NCBI RefSeq assembly: GCF_013364195.1
Contig: NZ_CP054918.1
Location: 2,097,001-2,161,000, forward strand
From: Streptomyces sp. NA04227
GTDB lineage: Bacteria > Actinomycetota > Actinomycetes > Streptomycetales > Streptomycetaceae
DNA: 64,000 bases
Direction: 5' to 3'
This document shows, one piece after another, positions 27,149 through 36,144 of the stretch; the stretch's first letter is position 1; each line of letters starts with the position of its first letter. Below the pieces are notes generated by a model. The model worked only from the letters and a program-made list of their open reading frames with translations. It searched no databases and was not told the DNA's origin. Both the position numbers and the translations under genes were made by a program.

Positions 27149-28660
27149 TCATCCGAGGCCTCCCCGCGAACCGCGCACGGGCGCCGGGCCGAACGCCGCC
27201 GGGCACATCCACCGGTTCACCGCGTCCCGGATCCGTGACACGTCCGCCTCGTCGTCCGCCCAGGCCACGTATCCGTCGGGGCGTACGAGCACGGTGTCGC
27301 TCCGTGCGTCCGCCCAGTGCGCGAGGGTCAGCGCCTCGGGCAGACCCGTGAGGCCCGGCGCGGTCCCCTTCGGTGTGACGAGCACGAACTGCCCTGCGCG
27401 CAGGGCCTCGTAGAGCCGCCCCTCGGTCAGCGCGTGGTCGGGGGCGCGCCGTCCGGTGAGCCGGTGCGAGCCGCGCGGCGCCCGGTAGGCGTAGGCGATT
27501 CCGGAGAGCCGTGCGACGGCCTGTGCGCGGGCGAACGGGGAGATGCCGAGAACGGCGGTCAGCGCGGCGCGTGCCGCGCGGGTCCAGGGGCGGGCGGCCA
27601 CGGCCAGCCGGACGATGGCCCCACTGCTGCGCAGCACCGCACGGCCCACCGGGTGCCGTTCCTCCTGATAGGTGTCGAGCAGTTCGTCCCTGGCCCGGCC
27701 CCGCAGCACGGCGGCCAGCTTCCAGCCGAGGTTGGCGGCGTCCTGCAGACCGGTGTTCATCCCCTGCCCGCCCGCCGGGGTGTGCACATGGGCGGCGTCC
27801 CCCGCGAGGAAGACGCGGCCCACACGGTAGGCGGGCGCCTGGCGTTCGTCGCTGTGGAAGCGGGACAGCCAGCGGGCGTCGTGCATGCCGAAGTCCCGCC
27901 CGAGAGCGAGCCGGGTGGTCTCCCTGACCTCGTCCAGCGTGACCGGCTCGTCGGTGGCCGCCGCACGCCCGCGGCGCCAGCCGATGACGCGGTAATAGCC
28001 GTCGCCGAACGGGGCCAGGAAGACGAAAGCGCCGCCCACCGCGCCGAGTGTCAGTGGATCCGTGGGCTCTTCCCGCAGCCGCACATCGGCAAGCACCACC
28101 GAGCGGATCACCGAACGGCCGGGGAAGGAAAGGCCGATGGACTCGCGCACGGTACTGCGCAGCCCGTCCGCGCCGACGGCGTAGGCGGCGCGCAGCGTGC
28201 GGCTTGCCCCGTCCCTGTCCAGGAGATGGAGGGTGACGCCGTCCACGTCCTGGTCGAGGCCGACCAGTTCGGTCTCGTGGAGGAACCTGACGCCCGCCTT
28301 CTCGGCCCGGGCGAGCAGCGGCTTCTCCACCTCGTACTGCGGCAGCATCAGGACGTGGTTGAAGCGCGAGGGCAGGGCGTCGAACCGGACCGTGAGCCTG
28401 CCGAACAGCTTCATCCGGTCCAGCCTGCGTCCCTTCTCCTCCAGTGCTTCGGCGAGGCCGCGTGCGTCGAGCTGTTCGAGGGTGCGCGCGTGCAGCACGA
28501 AGGCGCGGGAGAGGTTGCCGATCCGGCGCGGGCGCTTCTCCACCACCGTGACCGATATCCCCGCCGCCGCGAGGTCTCCGGCCAGCAGCAGTCCCGTAGG
28601 TCCGCTGCCCACCACGACGACCTCGACGCTCTCGTCGCCCTGCCGCTCGATGCCGCTCAT
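27149..28660 (-). CDS. FAD-dependent aromatic monooxygenase (PheA/TfdB/UbiH-like)
   Basis: This 503-residue flavoprotein hydroxylase starts at the ATG with GGAGG five bases upstream. It shows the N-terminal dinucleotide motif (VVVGSGPTGLLLAGDLAAAG, residues about 14-33), the DG-type motif (VGADGLRSTVR, about 165) and the second FAD motif (FLAGDAAHVHTPAGGQGMNTG, about 290). The C-terminus carries a thioredoxin-like domain of the phenol-hydroxylase type. The substrate is probably an aromatic or polyketide-like compound. It runs divergently from a TetR gene across a dense operator array, so it is most likely repressed by that regulator and may act in detoxification. Confidence 0.88.
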   Translation of the reverse strand: MSGIERQGDESVEVVVVGSGPTGLLLAGDLAAAGISVTVVEKRPRRIGNLSRAFVLHARTLEQLDARGLAEALEEKGRRLDRMKLFGRLTVRFDALPSRFNHVLMLPQYEVEKPLLARAEKAGVRFLHETELVGLDQDVDGVTLHLLDRDGASRTLRAAYAVGADGLRSTVRESIGLSFPGRSVIRSVVLADVRLREEPTDPLTLGAVGGAFVFLAPFGDGYYRVIGWRRGRAAATDEPVTLDEVRETTRLALGRDFGMHDARWLSRFHSDERQAPAYRVGRVFLAGDAAHVHTPAGGQGMNTGLQDAANLGWKLAAVLRGRARDELLDTYQEERHPVGRAVLRSSGAIVRLAVAARPWTRAARAALTAVLGISPFARAQAVARLSGIAYAYRAPRGSHRLTGRRAPDHALTEGRLYEALRAGQFVLVTPKGTAPGLTGLPEALTLAHWADARSDTVLVRPDGYVAWADDEADVSRIRDAVNRWMCPAAFGPAPVRGSRGGLG

Positions 28661-28689
28661 GACGTCCTCCCCGAGTCGCGATCCCCACA

Positions 28690-28787
28690 CCAACACCTGT
28701 TGGCCAACGCCTGTTGACCAACGCTCGTTGGCAACGTTAGAAGAGGATCCACTGGACTGTCAACACCTGTTGGCCTACGCTCGTTGG
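28690..28787. promoter_or_regulatory. Array of five 14-bp TetR operator sites on a 14-bp lattice
   Basis: Abutting 14-mers begin at 28690, 28704 and 28718 (CCAACACCTGTTGG, CCAACGCCTGTTGA, CCAACGCTCGTTGG). After exactly 28 bases two more begin at 28760 and 28774 (TCAACACCTGTTGG, CCTACGCTCGTTGG). The first and third are perfect palindromes. The array fills the divergent promoter region and ends one base before the regulator's ATG. Confidence 0.85.
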
Positions 28788-28788
28788 C

Positions 28789-29430
28789 ATGGCTCAGGTT
28801 GATGAATCGGCAGACTCCGGCACGGCGGCGGCGCCCGCGGCTCCCCTCGACGGGAAGAGCGGGGGCACCTCCGGGCCGCGACGCAGGTCCGACGCCACGC
28901 GGGAGGCGATCCTGGCCGCGGCACGGGAGCGGTTCGCGGCCGACGGCTACGAGCGCGCGACCATCCGCGCCATCGCGCGCGACGCGCGGATCGATCCGTC
29001 GATGGTGATGCGCTACTACGGGAACAAGGAGGGCCTGTTCGCCGCGGCCTGCGCCTTCGACCTGCGCCTTCCGCAGGTGCCCACGGAGGCGGAGAAGGGC
29101 GTGGGCCGACTCCTCGTACGCCACTTCCTGGAGGTCTGGAACAAGGACGAGGGGTTCACGGCGCTGATGCGCGTCGGCGTGACCAATCCCGCGGCCGCCG
29201 ACCGGATGCAGCAGGTGCTGCGCGAGCAATTGCTGCCGCTCGCCGAGCAGTTGAGCCCCGATCCGGCCCAGGCGCCACTGCGGGCGACGCTCAGCGCCTC
29301 ACAGATCCTCGGCATGGCGCTGACGCGGTACGTGCTGCGGTTCCCCGGGGCCGTCGCGATGGACGAGGAGGAGGTGATCGACTGGCTCGCCCCGACGATC
29401 GAGCGCTACCTCACGGCCGAAGGGCCCTGA
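28789..29430 (+). CDS. TetR-family transcriptional regulator
   Basis: This 213-residue repressor-type regulator has a disordered Ala/Gly-rich start of about 30 residues, then a TetR helix-turn-helix (ATREAILAAARERFAADGYERATIRAIARDARIDPSMVMRYYGNKEGLF, about 36-84). A helical ligand-binding domain follows, with the C-terminal form common in actinobacterial regulators (LSASQILGMALTRYVL). The ATG follows the last operator half-site by one base and has no ribosome site, so the transcript is probably leaderless and tightly autoregulated. The divergent monooxygenase is the likely target. Confidence 0.9.
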   Translation: MAQVDESADSGTAAAPAAPLDGKSGGTSGPRRRSDATREAILAAARERFAADGYERATIRAIARDARIDPSMVMRYYGNKEGLFAAACAFDLRLPQVPTEAEKGVGRLLVRHFLEVWNKDEGFTALMRVGVTNPAAADRMQQVLREQLLPLAEQLSPDPAQAPLRATLSASQILGMALTRYVLRFPGAVAMDEEEVIDWLAPTIERYLTAEGP

Positions 29431-29573
29431 GACGAACGCGCCCGGGCAGAAGCACGGGCAGGCACAGGCACGGGCAGAAGCACGGGCCCGAGCACACGGG
29501 CCTCGGGCAGGAACGCGGGCATGCGGAAGGAGCCGTTCATGCCGAGCCCGCTCGCGCCCATCGCGGGAAACAC

Positions 29574-29619
29574 ACCGAGGGCGCCGTCGACGCAGATGTC
29601 TGCGGACGGCACCCTCGGT
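29574..29619. terminator. Long hairpin terminator
   Basis: Arms ACCGAGGG-GCCGTC-CGCAGA and the complementary TCTGCG-GACGGC-CCCTCGGT form a stem of about 20 bp with single-base bulges, between convergent genes. Upstream, 29448-29520 holds repeated GCACGGGCA units. Confidence 0.8.
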
Positions 29620-29637
29620 ACGAAGAGAGCGGTGGGC

Positions 29638-29874
29638 TCAGCCCTGCTTCGGCTGCTTGCGGGACTTGTCGCCCAGGATCACCAGACCGGCGATCACCGC
29701 GAAGATCAGGATCGGGGCGGCCACGAAGAGGCCGAGCGTCTCGGCGACGCTCAGGCCGGGGCCCGGGTCGTCACCGTCGTCGCGGGCCGCGAGCGCGGGG
29801 GACGTCATGAGGATCATCATCAGCGTCGTACCGGCTGCCAGGGCTCCGGCGCGCAGGGCGTTCTTGTTGTCCAC
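29638..29874 (-). CDS. Small membrane protein of unknown function
   Basis: This 78-residue protein has a cleavable signal (ending TSPALA-A), a short acidic segment (RDDGDDPGPG) and one membrane helix (LFVAAPILIFAVIAGLVIL), then a basic tail (GDKSRKQPKQ). GTG at 29874 is preferred because GGGG precedes it; a TTG three codons earlier is possible. The mature protein would have its acidic segment outside and its tail inside. It lies just downstream of malQ on the same strand, 21 bases away, and may be in its transcript. Confidence 0.65.
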   Translation of the reverse strand: MDNKNALRAGALAAGTTLMMILMTSPALAARDDGDDPGPGLSVAETLGLFVAAPILIFAVIAGLVILGDKSRKQPKQG

Positions 29875-29895
29875 AGACCCCAAAGTAGCGAACGG

Positions 29896-32049
29896 TCAAA
29901 CGGGCCGCGCGTCCGGGGGTACCGATCGGGGTCCCGGCGAGGGTTCCGGCGACCGGAAGACGTCGATGAGCGCGTACAGACGGGCGGAGGCGGCGAGGTC
30001 CTCCAGGGTGACCGGCCGACCCTGGTCGTCGGCCATGGGCAGGCGCCAGTTGGGGTATTCGTCGGTGGTGCCCGGGACGTTCTGCGGGCGCCGGTCCCCC
30101 GTGCCGTCGGGCAGCCAGACACCGATCAGCCGGGACGGCGTGCCGCGCAGGTACCGGTAGACCGCGCGGACCTCGTCCTCCTCGTGCCCCGCTCCCGCCG
30201 GGAGCAGACCGAGCCGGGCGAACGTGGCGAGCCACTGCGCGGTCTCGGTGGCGTCCTCCGCCTCGGCCCCCTCGAACTCCGGCCCCTCGAACTCCGGCCC
30301 CTGCGCCTCGGGTTCCGCCGACTCCACCGCGCTCCCCGCTCCCGACAGCCCGAGCTCCTCACGCAGCCGCACATGATCCCCGCTCAGCCGTGCGGCGGTC
30401 GGCGGCAGGTCGTGGGTGGTCGCGGCGGCCAGGCAGTCCGCGCGCCACTGGTCCGGCGGCAGCGGGTGGCCCGAGGCGGAGCCCTCGTAGTCGCGCTCGA
30501 ACCAGAGCACCGAGGTGCCGAGGATCCCGCGTCGGCGCAGGGTCTCGCGCACCCCGTCCCCGACGGTGCCGAGGTCCTCGCCGATCACGAGTGCTCCGGC
30601 GCGGTGGGCCTCCAGGACCAGTACGGCGAGCATGGCCTCGGAGTCGTAGTGCACATAGGTGCCCTCGGTGGGCGGGCGGCCCTCGGGCACCCACCACAGC
30701 CGGAAGAGCCCCATGACGTGGTCGATCCGCAGCGCCCCCGCGTGCCGCAGCAGGGCGCGCAGGAGCCGCCGGAAGGGGGCGTAGCCGGATGCGGCGAGAC
30801 GGTCCGGGCGCCAGGGCGGCAGGCCCCAGTCCTGGCCGCGCGCGTTGAAGGCGTCCGGGGGCGCGCCGACCGACATGCCGGCGGCGTGGAACTCCTGCTG
30901 CGCCCAACTGTCCGAGCCGCGGGGATGCACGCCGACGGCGAGGTCGTGCACCAGGCCCACCCGCATGCCCGCATCGAGGGCGCTGCGCTGGGCGCGGGCG
31001 AGCTGATCGTCGGTCAGCCAGGCCAGCAGGGAGTGGAAGTCGATCCGGTCCATGAGTTCGCCGCGGGCGCGGGCCGTCTCGGCGGAGGCCGGATCGTGCA
31101 GTCCGGCGGGCCAGGAGCGCCAGTCGTTGCCGTGCCGCTCGGCGAGGGCACAGAAGGTCGCGTGGTCGTCCAGGGCGCGGCCCTCGACGGCCAGGTAGTC
31201 GCAGTACGCGGCCCTCCTGCCGGGGCCGAGCGGAACGGTGGCCACCAACTCCAGGGCGCGCCGCTTGAGTTCACCGACGGCGTCCCGGTCGATCAGCTCC
31301 TTGCCGCTGAGCACCCCTTCGCGCAGGGCCTCGGCGCGGGCCACCAGCCGTTCCGCCTCGGCGCGTTCCTCGCCGCGCAGATAGGCGTACTCGGGAATGT
31401 CCTCGACGCGCAGGTGCACCGGGTCGGGGAAGCGGCGGGAGGAGGGCCGGTACGGCGAGGGGTCGCCGGTACCGACCAGACCGGCGTGCAGCGGGTTGAC
31501 CTGGACGAAGTCGGCGCCGAGGTCACGGCCCGCCCAGGAGACGAGTTGGCTGAGGTCGCCGAGGTCGCCCATGCCCCAGGAGCGCGCCGACAGCAGCGAG
31601 TACAGCTGGACGAGGAGCCCGTAGGAGCGGCCCGCCGGTGCGGGGGCCCGTTCGGGCGCCACGATCAGATGCGCCTCGGCCCGGCGCCCGTCGGCGGCCT
31701 CGGCCCGCAGCCGGTGCACGCCCCAGGGCAGTCCCGTCGTCTCGCCGCGGGTCTCGCCCTGCTCGGTGGTCACCGTCAGCCGGGTGCCCCGCGGCAGCCC
31801 GGTCAGCGACGCGGGCTGCCCGCCTTGTCCCGTGCCCCAGCACACCACGGTCGGCGGCAGCAGCCGCTCCCGTTCCTCCGCCTCCCGCACCGCGAGCGCC
31901 CGGCGGACGGCCTCGGGACTGCTCGCGTCCACGTCCAGCGCCGCGAGCGCGGCGACGACGGCGTCGTCCGTGGCGGGCACGGTCTGCCCGGGCGAGGGGG
32001 AGTACGAACTGGCGACGCCGTGCAGCGCGGCGAGCCGGGACAGTGGCAT
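29896..32049 (-). CDS. malQ: 4-alpha-glucanotransferase (amylomaltase, GH77)
   Basis: This 717-residue cytosolic disproportionating enzyme transfers alpha-1,4-glucan segments between maltodextrins. An N-terminal beta domain of about 140 residues (typical of the longer actinobacterial and E. coli type) precedes the GH77 barrel, which begins at YGLLVQLYSLLSARSWGMGDLGDL. The nucleophile lies in ALRIDHVMGLFRLWW (about residue 443), the acid/base in VIGEDLGTV (about 490) and the third acid in the HDLP stretch. The ATG directly follows the stop of a small upstream gene (TGAATG), implying translational coupling. It probably serves glycogen/maltodextrin turnover. Confidence 0.93.
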   Translation of the reverse strand: MPLSRLAALHGVASSYSPSPGQTVPATDDAVVAALAALDVDASSPEAVRRALAVREAEERERLLPPTVVCWGTGQGGQPASLTGLPRGTRLTVTTEQGETRGETTGLPWGVHRLRAEAADGRRAEAHLIVAPERAPAPAGRSYGLLVQLYSLLSARSWGMGDLGDLSQLVSWAGRDLGADFVQVNPLHAGLVGTGDPSPYRPSSRRFPDPVHLRVEDIPEYAYLRGEERAEAERLVARAEALREGVLSGKELIDRDAVGELKRRALELVATVPLGPGRRAAYCDYLAVEGRALDDHATFCALAERHGNDWRSWPAGLHDPASAETARARGELMDRIDFHSLLAWLTDDQLARAQRSALDAGMRVGLVHDLAVGVHPRGSDSWAQQEFHAAGMSVGAPPDAFNARGQDWGLPPWRPDRLAASGYAPFRRLLRALLRHAGALRIDHVMGLFRLWWVPEGRPPTEGTYVHYDSEAMLAVLVLEAHRAGALVIGEDLGTVGDGVRETLRRRGILGTSVLWFERDYEGSASGHPLPPDQWRADCLAAATTHDLPPTAARLSGDHVRLREELGLSGAGSAVESAEPEAQGPEFEGPEFEGAEAEDATETAQWLATFARLGLLPAGAGHEEDEVRAVYRYLRGTPSRLIGVWLPDGTGDRRPQNVPGTTDEYPNWRLPMADDQGRPVTLEDLAASARLYALIDVFRSPEPSPGPRSVPPDARPV

Positions 32050-32322
32050 TCAGGCTCCAGTCGACTCCGGTCCCGCGGCGGTGGCGAGGGCGGTGGGCTC
32101 GCTGGTCAGCGGAAGTACGTCGGCGAGCGGCGGCTCGCTGGTGAGGGGGGCGGCGTCCGCGAGCGGCGGCTCGCTGGTCAGCGGCGGCTCGGCGAAGGAT
32201 CCCTCGGCGCAGTAGAAGGCGGCGTCGTCCAGGGCGGGCGTGGGTTCGGGAACCACGGTGAGGGGGGTTGCCCCGCAGCGTTTGGACAGTGCGGTGGGCA
32301 GTACGTGCGCTTTGGCGGCCAT
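32050..32322 (-). CDS. Small repetitive protein translationally coupled to malQ
   Basis: This 90-residue protein has a good ribosome site (AGGAG, six bases before ATG) and ends in TGA immediately followed by the malQ ATG. The N-terminal 45 residues contain two Cys residues (16 and 38). The C-terminal half repeats PLTSEPPLAD(A/V) two to three times. No membrane segment or known domain is seen. The DNA carries matching direct repeats (about 15-45 bp), so the length is probably variable between strains. It could be a leader-type translational coupler for malQ or a small regulator; the function is unknown. Confidence 0.6.
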   Translation of the reverse strand: MAAKAHVLPTALSKRCGATPLTVVPEPTPALDDAAFYCAEGSFAEPPLTSEPPLADAAPLTSEPPLADVLPLTSEPTALATAAGPESTGA

Positions 32323-32794
32323 GTCGTGCTCCTTGTCGGTGAGCGTCCGGTATGCGGTCGGTTGAGTCCTGATGGGACCAAGCCCTACCCAGTGAACGCG
32401 AACGCAGACGTATTCGCTCGGCCAACGTGACCCTGGACACAGTGTGAGCGCGCCGACACGCCGTCACGCCGCTGTCGGCCCGGTCCCGCAACGGCCCGCC
32501 GACAGCACCCATCGAGGTCCGAAGCACCGTCCGGGCAGGCGGCGTTGACACTCCGGCCACGCGGGTGATGGGCTCCCGTTGACCGGACGCCACGTACGCA
32601 CGGTGGCCGGATCAACCCGGAACGCTCCGGTGCGTCGGCCGCACGACTCGCGCGGTTTTCCGGCCACCGACGGGGACCGGGCGATTGCGTAGGGTGCCGG
32701 TGTTTCTGTCGGTTGCGGTACGGGTTCGGCCGAGCACGGTGAACTTCGGCCCGGAAACCGACGCTTCGAACGGACGGGACGACGAGGAGTGGCT
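32323..32794. other. 470-bp divergent intergenic region
   Basis: It separates the small malQ-linked gene and the glycosidase gene. I see no third gene, recognised RNA or clear operator. Confidence 0.4.
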
Positions 32795-35700
32795 GTGCGA
32801 CTGCGGCGCAGCAAGAGTGCGGTCGCCGTGACCGCGGCCGTCATCGCGGGCGCGCTCGGCGGCGCGCAGGGCGCCTTCGCGGCGCCGACCGCGCCGGGCG
32901 TCCTCGCGGACGACGCGGGCGACAAGGCGGGGCAGCGCGGCAAGGACCGCGAGGACCGTGACAGGCGCGGCGAGGCGGGAGTGCCCGCCGTGTACCCGCG
33001 CCCTCAGACGATGCGCGCCAAGGGCGCGGGCGTCGCACTCGGCGACGAGGTGGTCCTGGTCACCGGGCCGGGTGCGGACACCTACGCCGTCGAGGCACTG
33101 CGCACCGAGCTGCGCGCCGCCGGGGTCCGCCGGATCCTCACCGTCGCCGAGGACGCCCCGCTGCCGCGCGGGCGCGCGCTCGTGGTGCGGATGGGCAAGG
33201 ACGCGGCCGCCGGTGGCTCTCCGGCCACTCATCGCGGCCCGGCCTCCGCGCTCGACGACGCCCTGCGCGAGCTCGGTGCTCCGGACCGCGGCGATCTGCC
33301 CTCCGGCGGTTACCGGCTCGCGGTCGGCAGCGTCGGCGGACGGGACACGGTGGCGCTCGCGGGAGTCGGCGAGGACGGTCTCTTCCACGCGGTGCAGACC
33401 CTGCGGCAGTTGACCGAGGGCCGCCGGATCGCCGGTGTCCTGGTGCGCGACTGGCCCGGGACACCCGTACGCGGCCTGACGGAGGGTTTCTACGGAACGC
33501 CGTGGAGCTCGCAGCAGCGGCTCGCGCAGCTCGACTTCCTGGGGCGCACCAAGCAGAACCGCTATCTGTACGCGCCCGGCGACGACCCGTACCGCCTCGC
33601 CCAGTGGCGTGAGCCCTACCCCGCCGGGCAGCGCGCGGACTTCCGGGCGCTGGCCGAACGGGCGCGGCGCAACCATGTGACGCTGGCCTGGGCGGTGGCG
33701 CCCGGACAGAGCATGTGTCTGTCCTCGGACCAGGACCTGCGGGCGCTGAACCGCAAGATCGACGCGATGTGGGCGCTCGGGGTGCGCGCCTTCCAGTTGC
33801 AGTTCCAGGACGTGAGTTACAGCGAGTGGCACTGCGGCAGGGACTCCGACGCCTTCGGGTCGGGGCCCGAGGCGGCGGCGCGTGCGCAGGCGCACGTGGC
33901 GAACGCGGTCGCGCGGCATCTCGCCGAGCGCCACCCGCAGGCGGAGCCGCTCTCCCTGATGCCCACCGAGTACTACCAGGAGGGCACCACCGAGTACCGC
34001 ACGGCGCTCGGCCGGGAGCTCTCGCCCACCGTCCAGGTCGCCTGGACCGGCGTCGGTGTGGTGCCGCGCACGATCACCGGCCGGGAACTGCGCACGGCCC
34101 GCGAGGCCTTCGGCGCGCAGCACCCGCTGATCACCATGGACAACTACCCCGTCAACGACTTCGCCGAGGACCGTATCCACCTCGGCCCCTACACCGGCCG
34201 CGAGCCCGCCGTGGCCGCCGGGTCCTCGGCGCTGCTGGCCAACGCGATGGAACAGCCCGCGGCCTCCCGCATTCCGCTGTTCACGGCGGCCGACTTCGCG
34301 TGGAACCCGCGCGACTACCGTCCCGCCGCGTCCTGGCAGGCGGCGATCGACGCCCTCGCGGGCCGGGACCCCAAGGTCCGCGCGGCGGTACGGGCACTGG
34401 CCGGCAACGACGCCTCCTCCGTGCTCGGCACCGAGGAGTCCGCCTATCTGAAACCGTTGACCGAGGCCTTCTGGCAGGGGCGCCGCAGCAACGACGTCAA
34501 GCGCTCCGACCGGGCCGCCGACGCGCTGCGGGACGCCTTCGCGGTGATGCGCGAGGCACCCGAGAACCTCCGGGACAGCGAGCTGAGCGGCGAAGTGGCG
34601 CCCTGGATCGAACAGTTGGCGGCGTACGGCAGAGCGGGCGAGGCAGCGGTCGACATGTTGCGTGCGCAGTCGCACTCCGACGGCGCGCGCGCCTGGCAGG
34701 CCCGGCGCGCACTGAAGGACGCACGCCGTGACGTCGCCGCGGGCACCGTCACGGTGGGCAAGGGCGCACTCGACGCCTTCCTCGACCGGACCGAGGCCGC
34801 GTACGACAACTGGACCGGCACCTCCGGCGGCCAGGACGGGCGGAGCGACGCGGCCAAGGAGGACCAGGACTCCGGCGGCGACGACCGCACCCTGCGCGTG
34901 ACCCAGTCGCGGCCGCTCGCGGCGGTCACCGTGCAGAGCGAACCCGGCGCCGAGGGCCGCGTCGAGGCCCGCGCGCCCGGCGGGGGCTGGCAGCGCCTCG
35001 GCGACCTCGACCCCAGTGGCTGGACCCAACTCGACGCCCGCCGCCTGCGAGCCGACGCCCTCCGCGTACGGGCCACCGACTCCGGCACCGGAAACGGCCC
35101 TGGAAACGGCACCGGGAACGAGAACGTCGTACAGGATCTCGGCGCCTGGTACGCGGACTCCCCCGCTGCCGAACTCCGGCTCGACCGGCAGGCCACCGAC
35201 CTCCAACCCGGCGGCCGGGCCTCGGCCCGGCTCACGCTGACCTCGCGGCGCCCCGGCGACGTGCGCGACGAGATCGCCGCGAAGGCCCCGCGCGGCCTGA
35301 CGGTACGGGTCCCGGAGCGCACCGTGCTGCCGCGCGGCCGGGAGATCGACGTACCGCTGGAGATCACAGCGGCGAAGAACGCGAAGCCGGGGCGGTACGA
35401 GATCCCGGTCACCTTCGCGGGGCAGAGCACGCGGCTGACGGTGACCGTCTTCCGCACCCCGTCCGGTGAGGACCTCGCCCGCGGCGCCAGGGCCACCGCC
35501 TCCGGCGAGGAGAGCGCCGACTTCCCCGCCTCGGCCGCGCTGGACGGCGACGCGGGCTCGCGCTGGTCCTCGCCCGCCAAGGACGGCGTCTGGTGGCAGA
35601 TGAAGCTGCGGCGGCCCGCCCGGATCGACGAGTTGGTACTGCGCTGGGAGGACGCCTACGCCTCCGCGTACCGGATACAGGTCTCCCCCGACGGCCGGGA

Positions 35701-36004
35701 CTGGCGCACGGCGGCACGGATAGAGGACGGCCGGGGCGGGCGCGAGAGCGTGCGCGTGGACGCGGCCGACGTCCGTTTCGTACGGGTCGTGGCCGACGAA
35801 CGCGCGGGCGGGACCGCAGCCGCCGCGTACGGAGTCTCGCTGTGGTCGGTGGAGGCGTACGGCTCCCGTGCGGACGAGCCGGATGAGGCAGACGAGCCGG
35901 ACGAGAGAGACGAGACGGACGAGCCTGGCAGCGACAAGAAGGAGAAGGGCCACGGGGCGGGCGAGGCCGACCGGAACGACAGCGACGACCGGCGACAGCG
36001 CTAG
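32795..36004 (+). CDS. Secreted GH84-type beta-N-acetylglucosaminidase-like protein
   Basis: This exported multidomain protein of about 1069 residues starts at GTG 32795, with GAGGAG five bases upstream. Order: signal peptide (cleavage near GAFA-A); GH20/GH84 N-terminal domain (about 65-210); GH84 catalytic barrel (about 220-520, starting GLTEGFYGTPWS, with YLYAPGDDPYRLAQWREPYP); helical domain (to about 690); NEW3-like beta domain (about 785-865); F5/8-type carbohydrate-binding module (about 880-1020); and a long Asp/Glu-rich tail. At the catalytic pair, where GH84 enzymes have two Asp residues, it reads FQD (Q338-D339). Extracellular chitin or glycoprotein sugars are likely ligands; catalysis is uncertain. 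Confidence 0.82.
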   Translation: MRLRRSKSAVAVTAAVIAGALGGAQGAFAAPTAPGVLADDAGDKAGQRGKDREDRDRRGEAGVPAVYPRPQTMRAKGAGVALGDEVVLVTGPGADTYAVEALRTELRAAGVRRILTVAEDAPLPRGRALVVRMGKDAAAGGSPATHRGPASALDDALRELGAPDRGDLPSGGYRLAVGSVGGRDTVALAGVGEDGLFHAVQTLRQLTEGRRIAGVLVRDWPGTPVRGLTEGFYGTPWSSQQRLAQLDFLGRTKQNRYLYAPGDDPYRLAQWREPYPAGQRADFRALAERARRNHVTLAWAVAPGQSMCLSSDQDLRALNRKIDAMWALGVRAFQLQFQDVSYSEWHCGRDSDAFGSGPEAAARAQAHVANAVARHLAERHPQAEPLSLMPTEYYQEGTTEYRTALGRELSPTVQVAWTGVGVVPRTITGRELRTAREAFGAQHPLITMDNYPVNDFAEDRIHLGPYTGREPAVAAGSSALLANAMEQPAASRIPLFTAADFAWNPRDYRPAASWQAAIDALAGRDPKVRAAVRALAGNDASSVLGTEESAYLKPLTEAFWQGRRSNDVKRSDRAADALRDAFAVMREAPENLRDSELSGEVAPWIEQLAAYGRAGEAAVDMLRAQSHSDGARAWQARRALKDARRDVAAGTVTVGKGALDAFLDRTEAAYDNWTGTSGGQDGRSDAAKEDQDSGGDDRTLRVTQSRPLAAVTVQSEPGAEGRVEARAPGGGWQRLGDLDPSGWTQLDARRLRADALRVRATDSGTGNGPGNGTGNENVVQDLGAWYADSPAAELRLDRQATDLQPGGRASARLTLTSRRPGDVRDEIAAKAPRGLTVRVPERTVLPRGREIDVPLEITAAKNAKPGRYEIPVTFAGQSTRLTVTVFRTPSGEDLARGARATASGEESADFPASAALDGDAGSRWSSPAKDGVWWQMKLRRPARIDELVLRWEDAYASAYRIQVSPDGRDWRTAARIEDGRGGRESVRVDAADVRFVRVVADERAGGTAAAAYGVSLWSVEAYGSRADEPDEADEPDERDETDEPGSDKKEKGHGAGEADRNDSDDRRQR

Positions 36005-36032
36005 CGCGCCCGCTTCTTGCGGGGCACGCACA

Positions 36033-36111
36033 GGCCGCCTCACTCACAGGCGGCCGTACGCACTGGCGGCCGGACGCACAGGTGGGGCGCGCACATCGAT
36101 CGTGCGCGCCC
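36033..36111. terminator. Two hairpins between convergent genes
   Basis: GGCCGCCT/AGGCGGCC (36033-36055) faces the glycosidase gene, and GGGCGCGCAC/GTGCGCGCCC (36085-36111) faces the HNH gene. Confidence 0.75.
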
Positions 36112-36144
36112 ATGGCCCGTGCGGACACACGAAGGCCCGGATGC

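Noticed and set aside
32050..32322. Possible RiPP precursor peptide
   Set aside because: There is no maturation enzyme nearby. The downstream partner is malQ and the repeats are not a typical core peptide.
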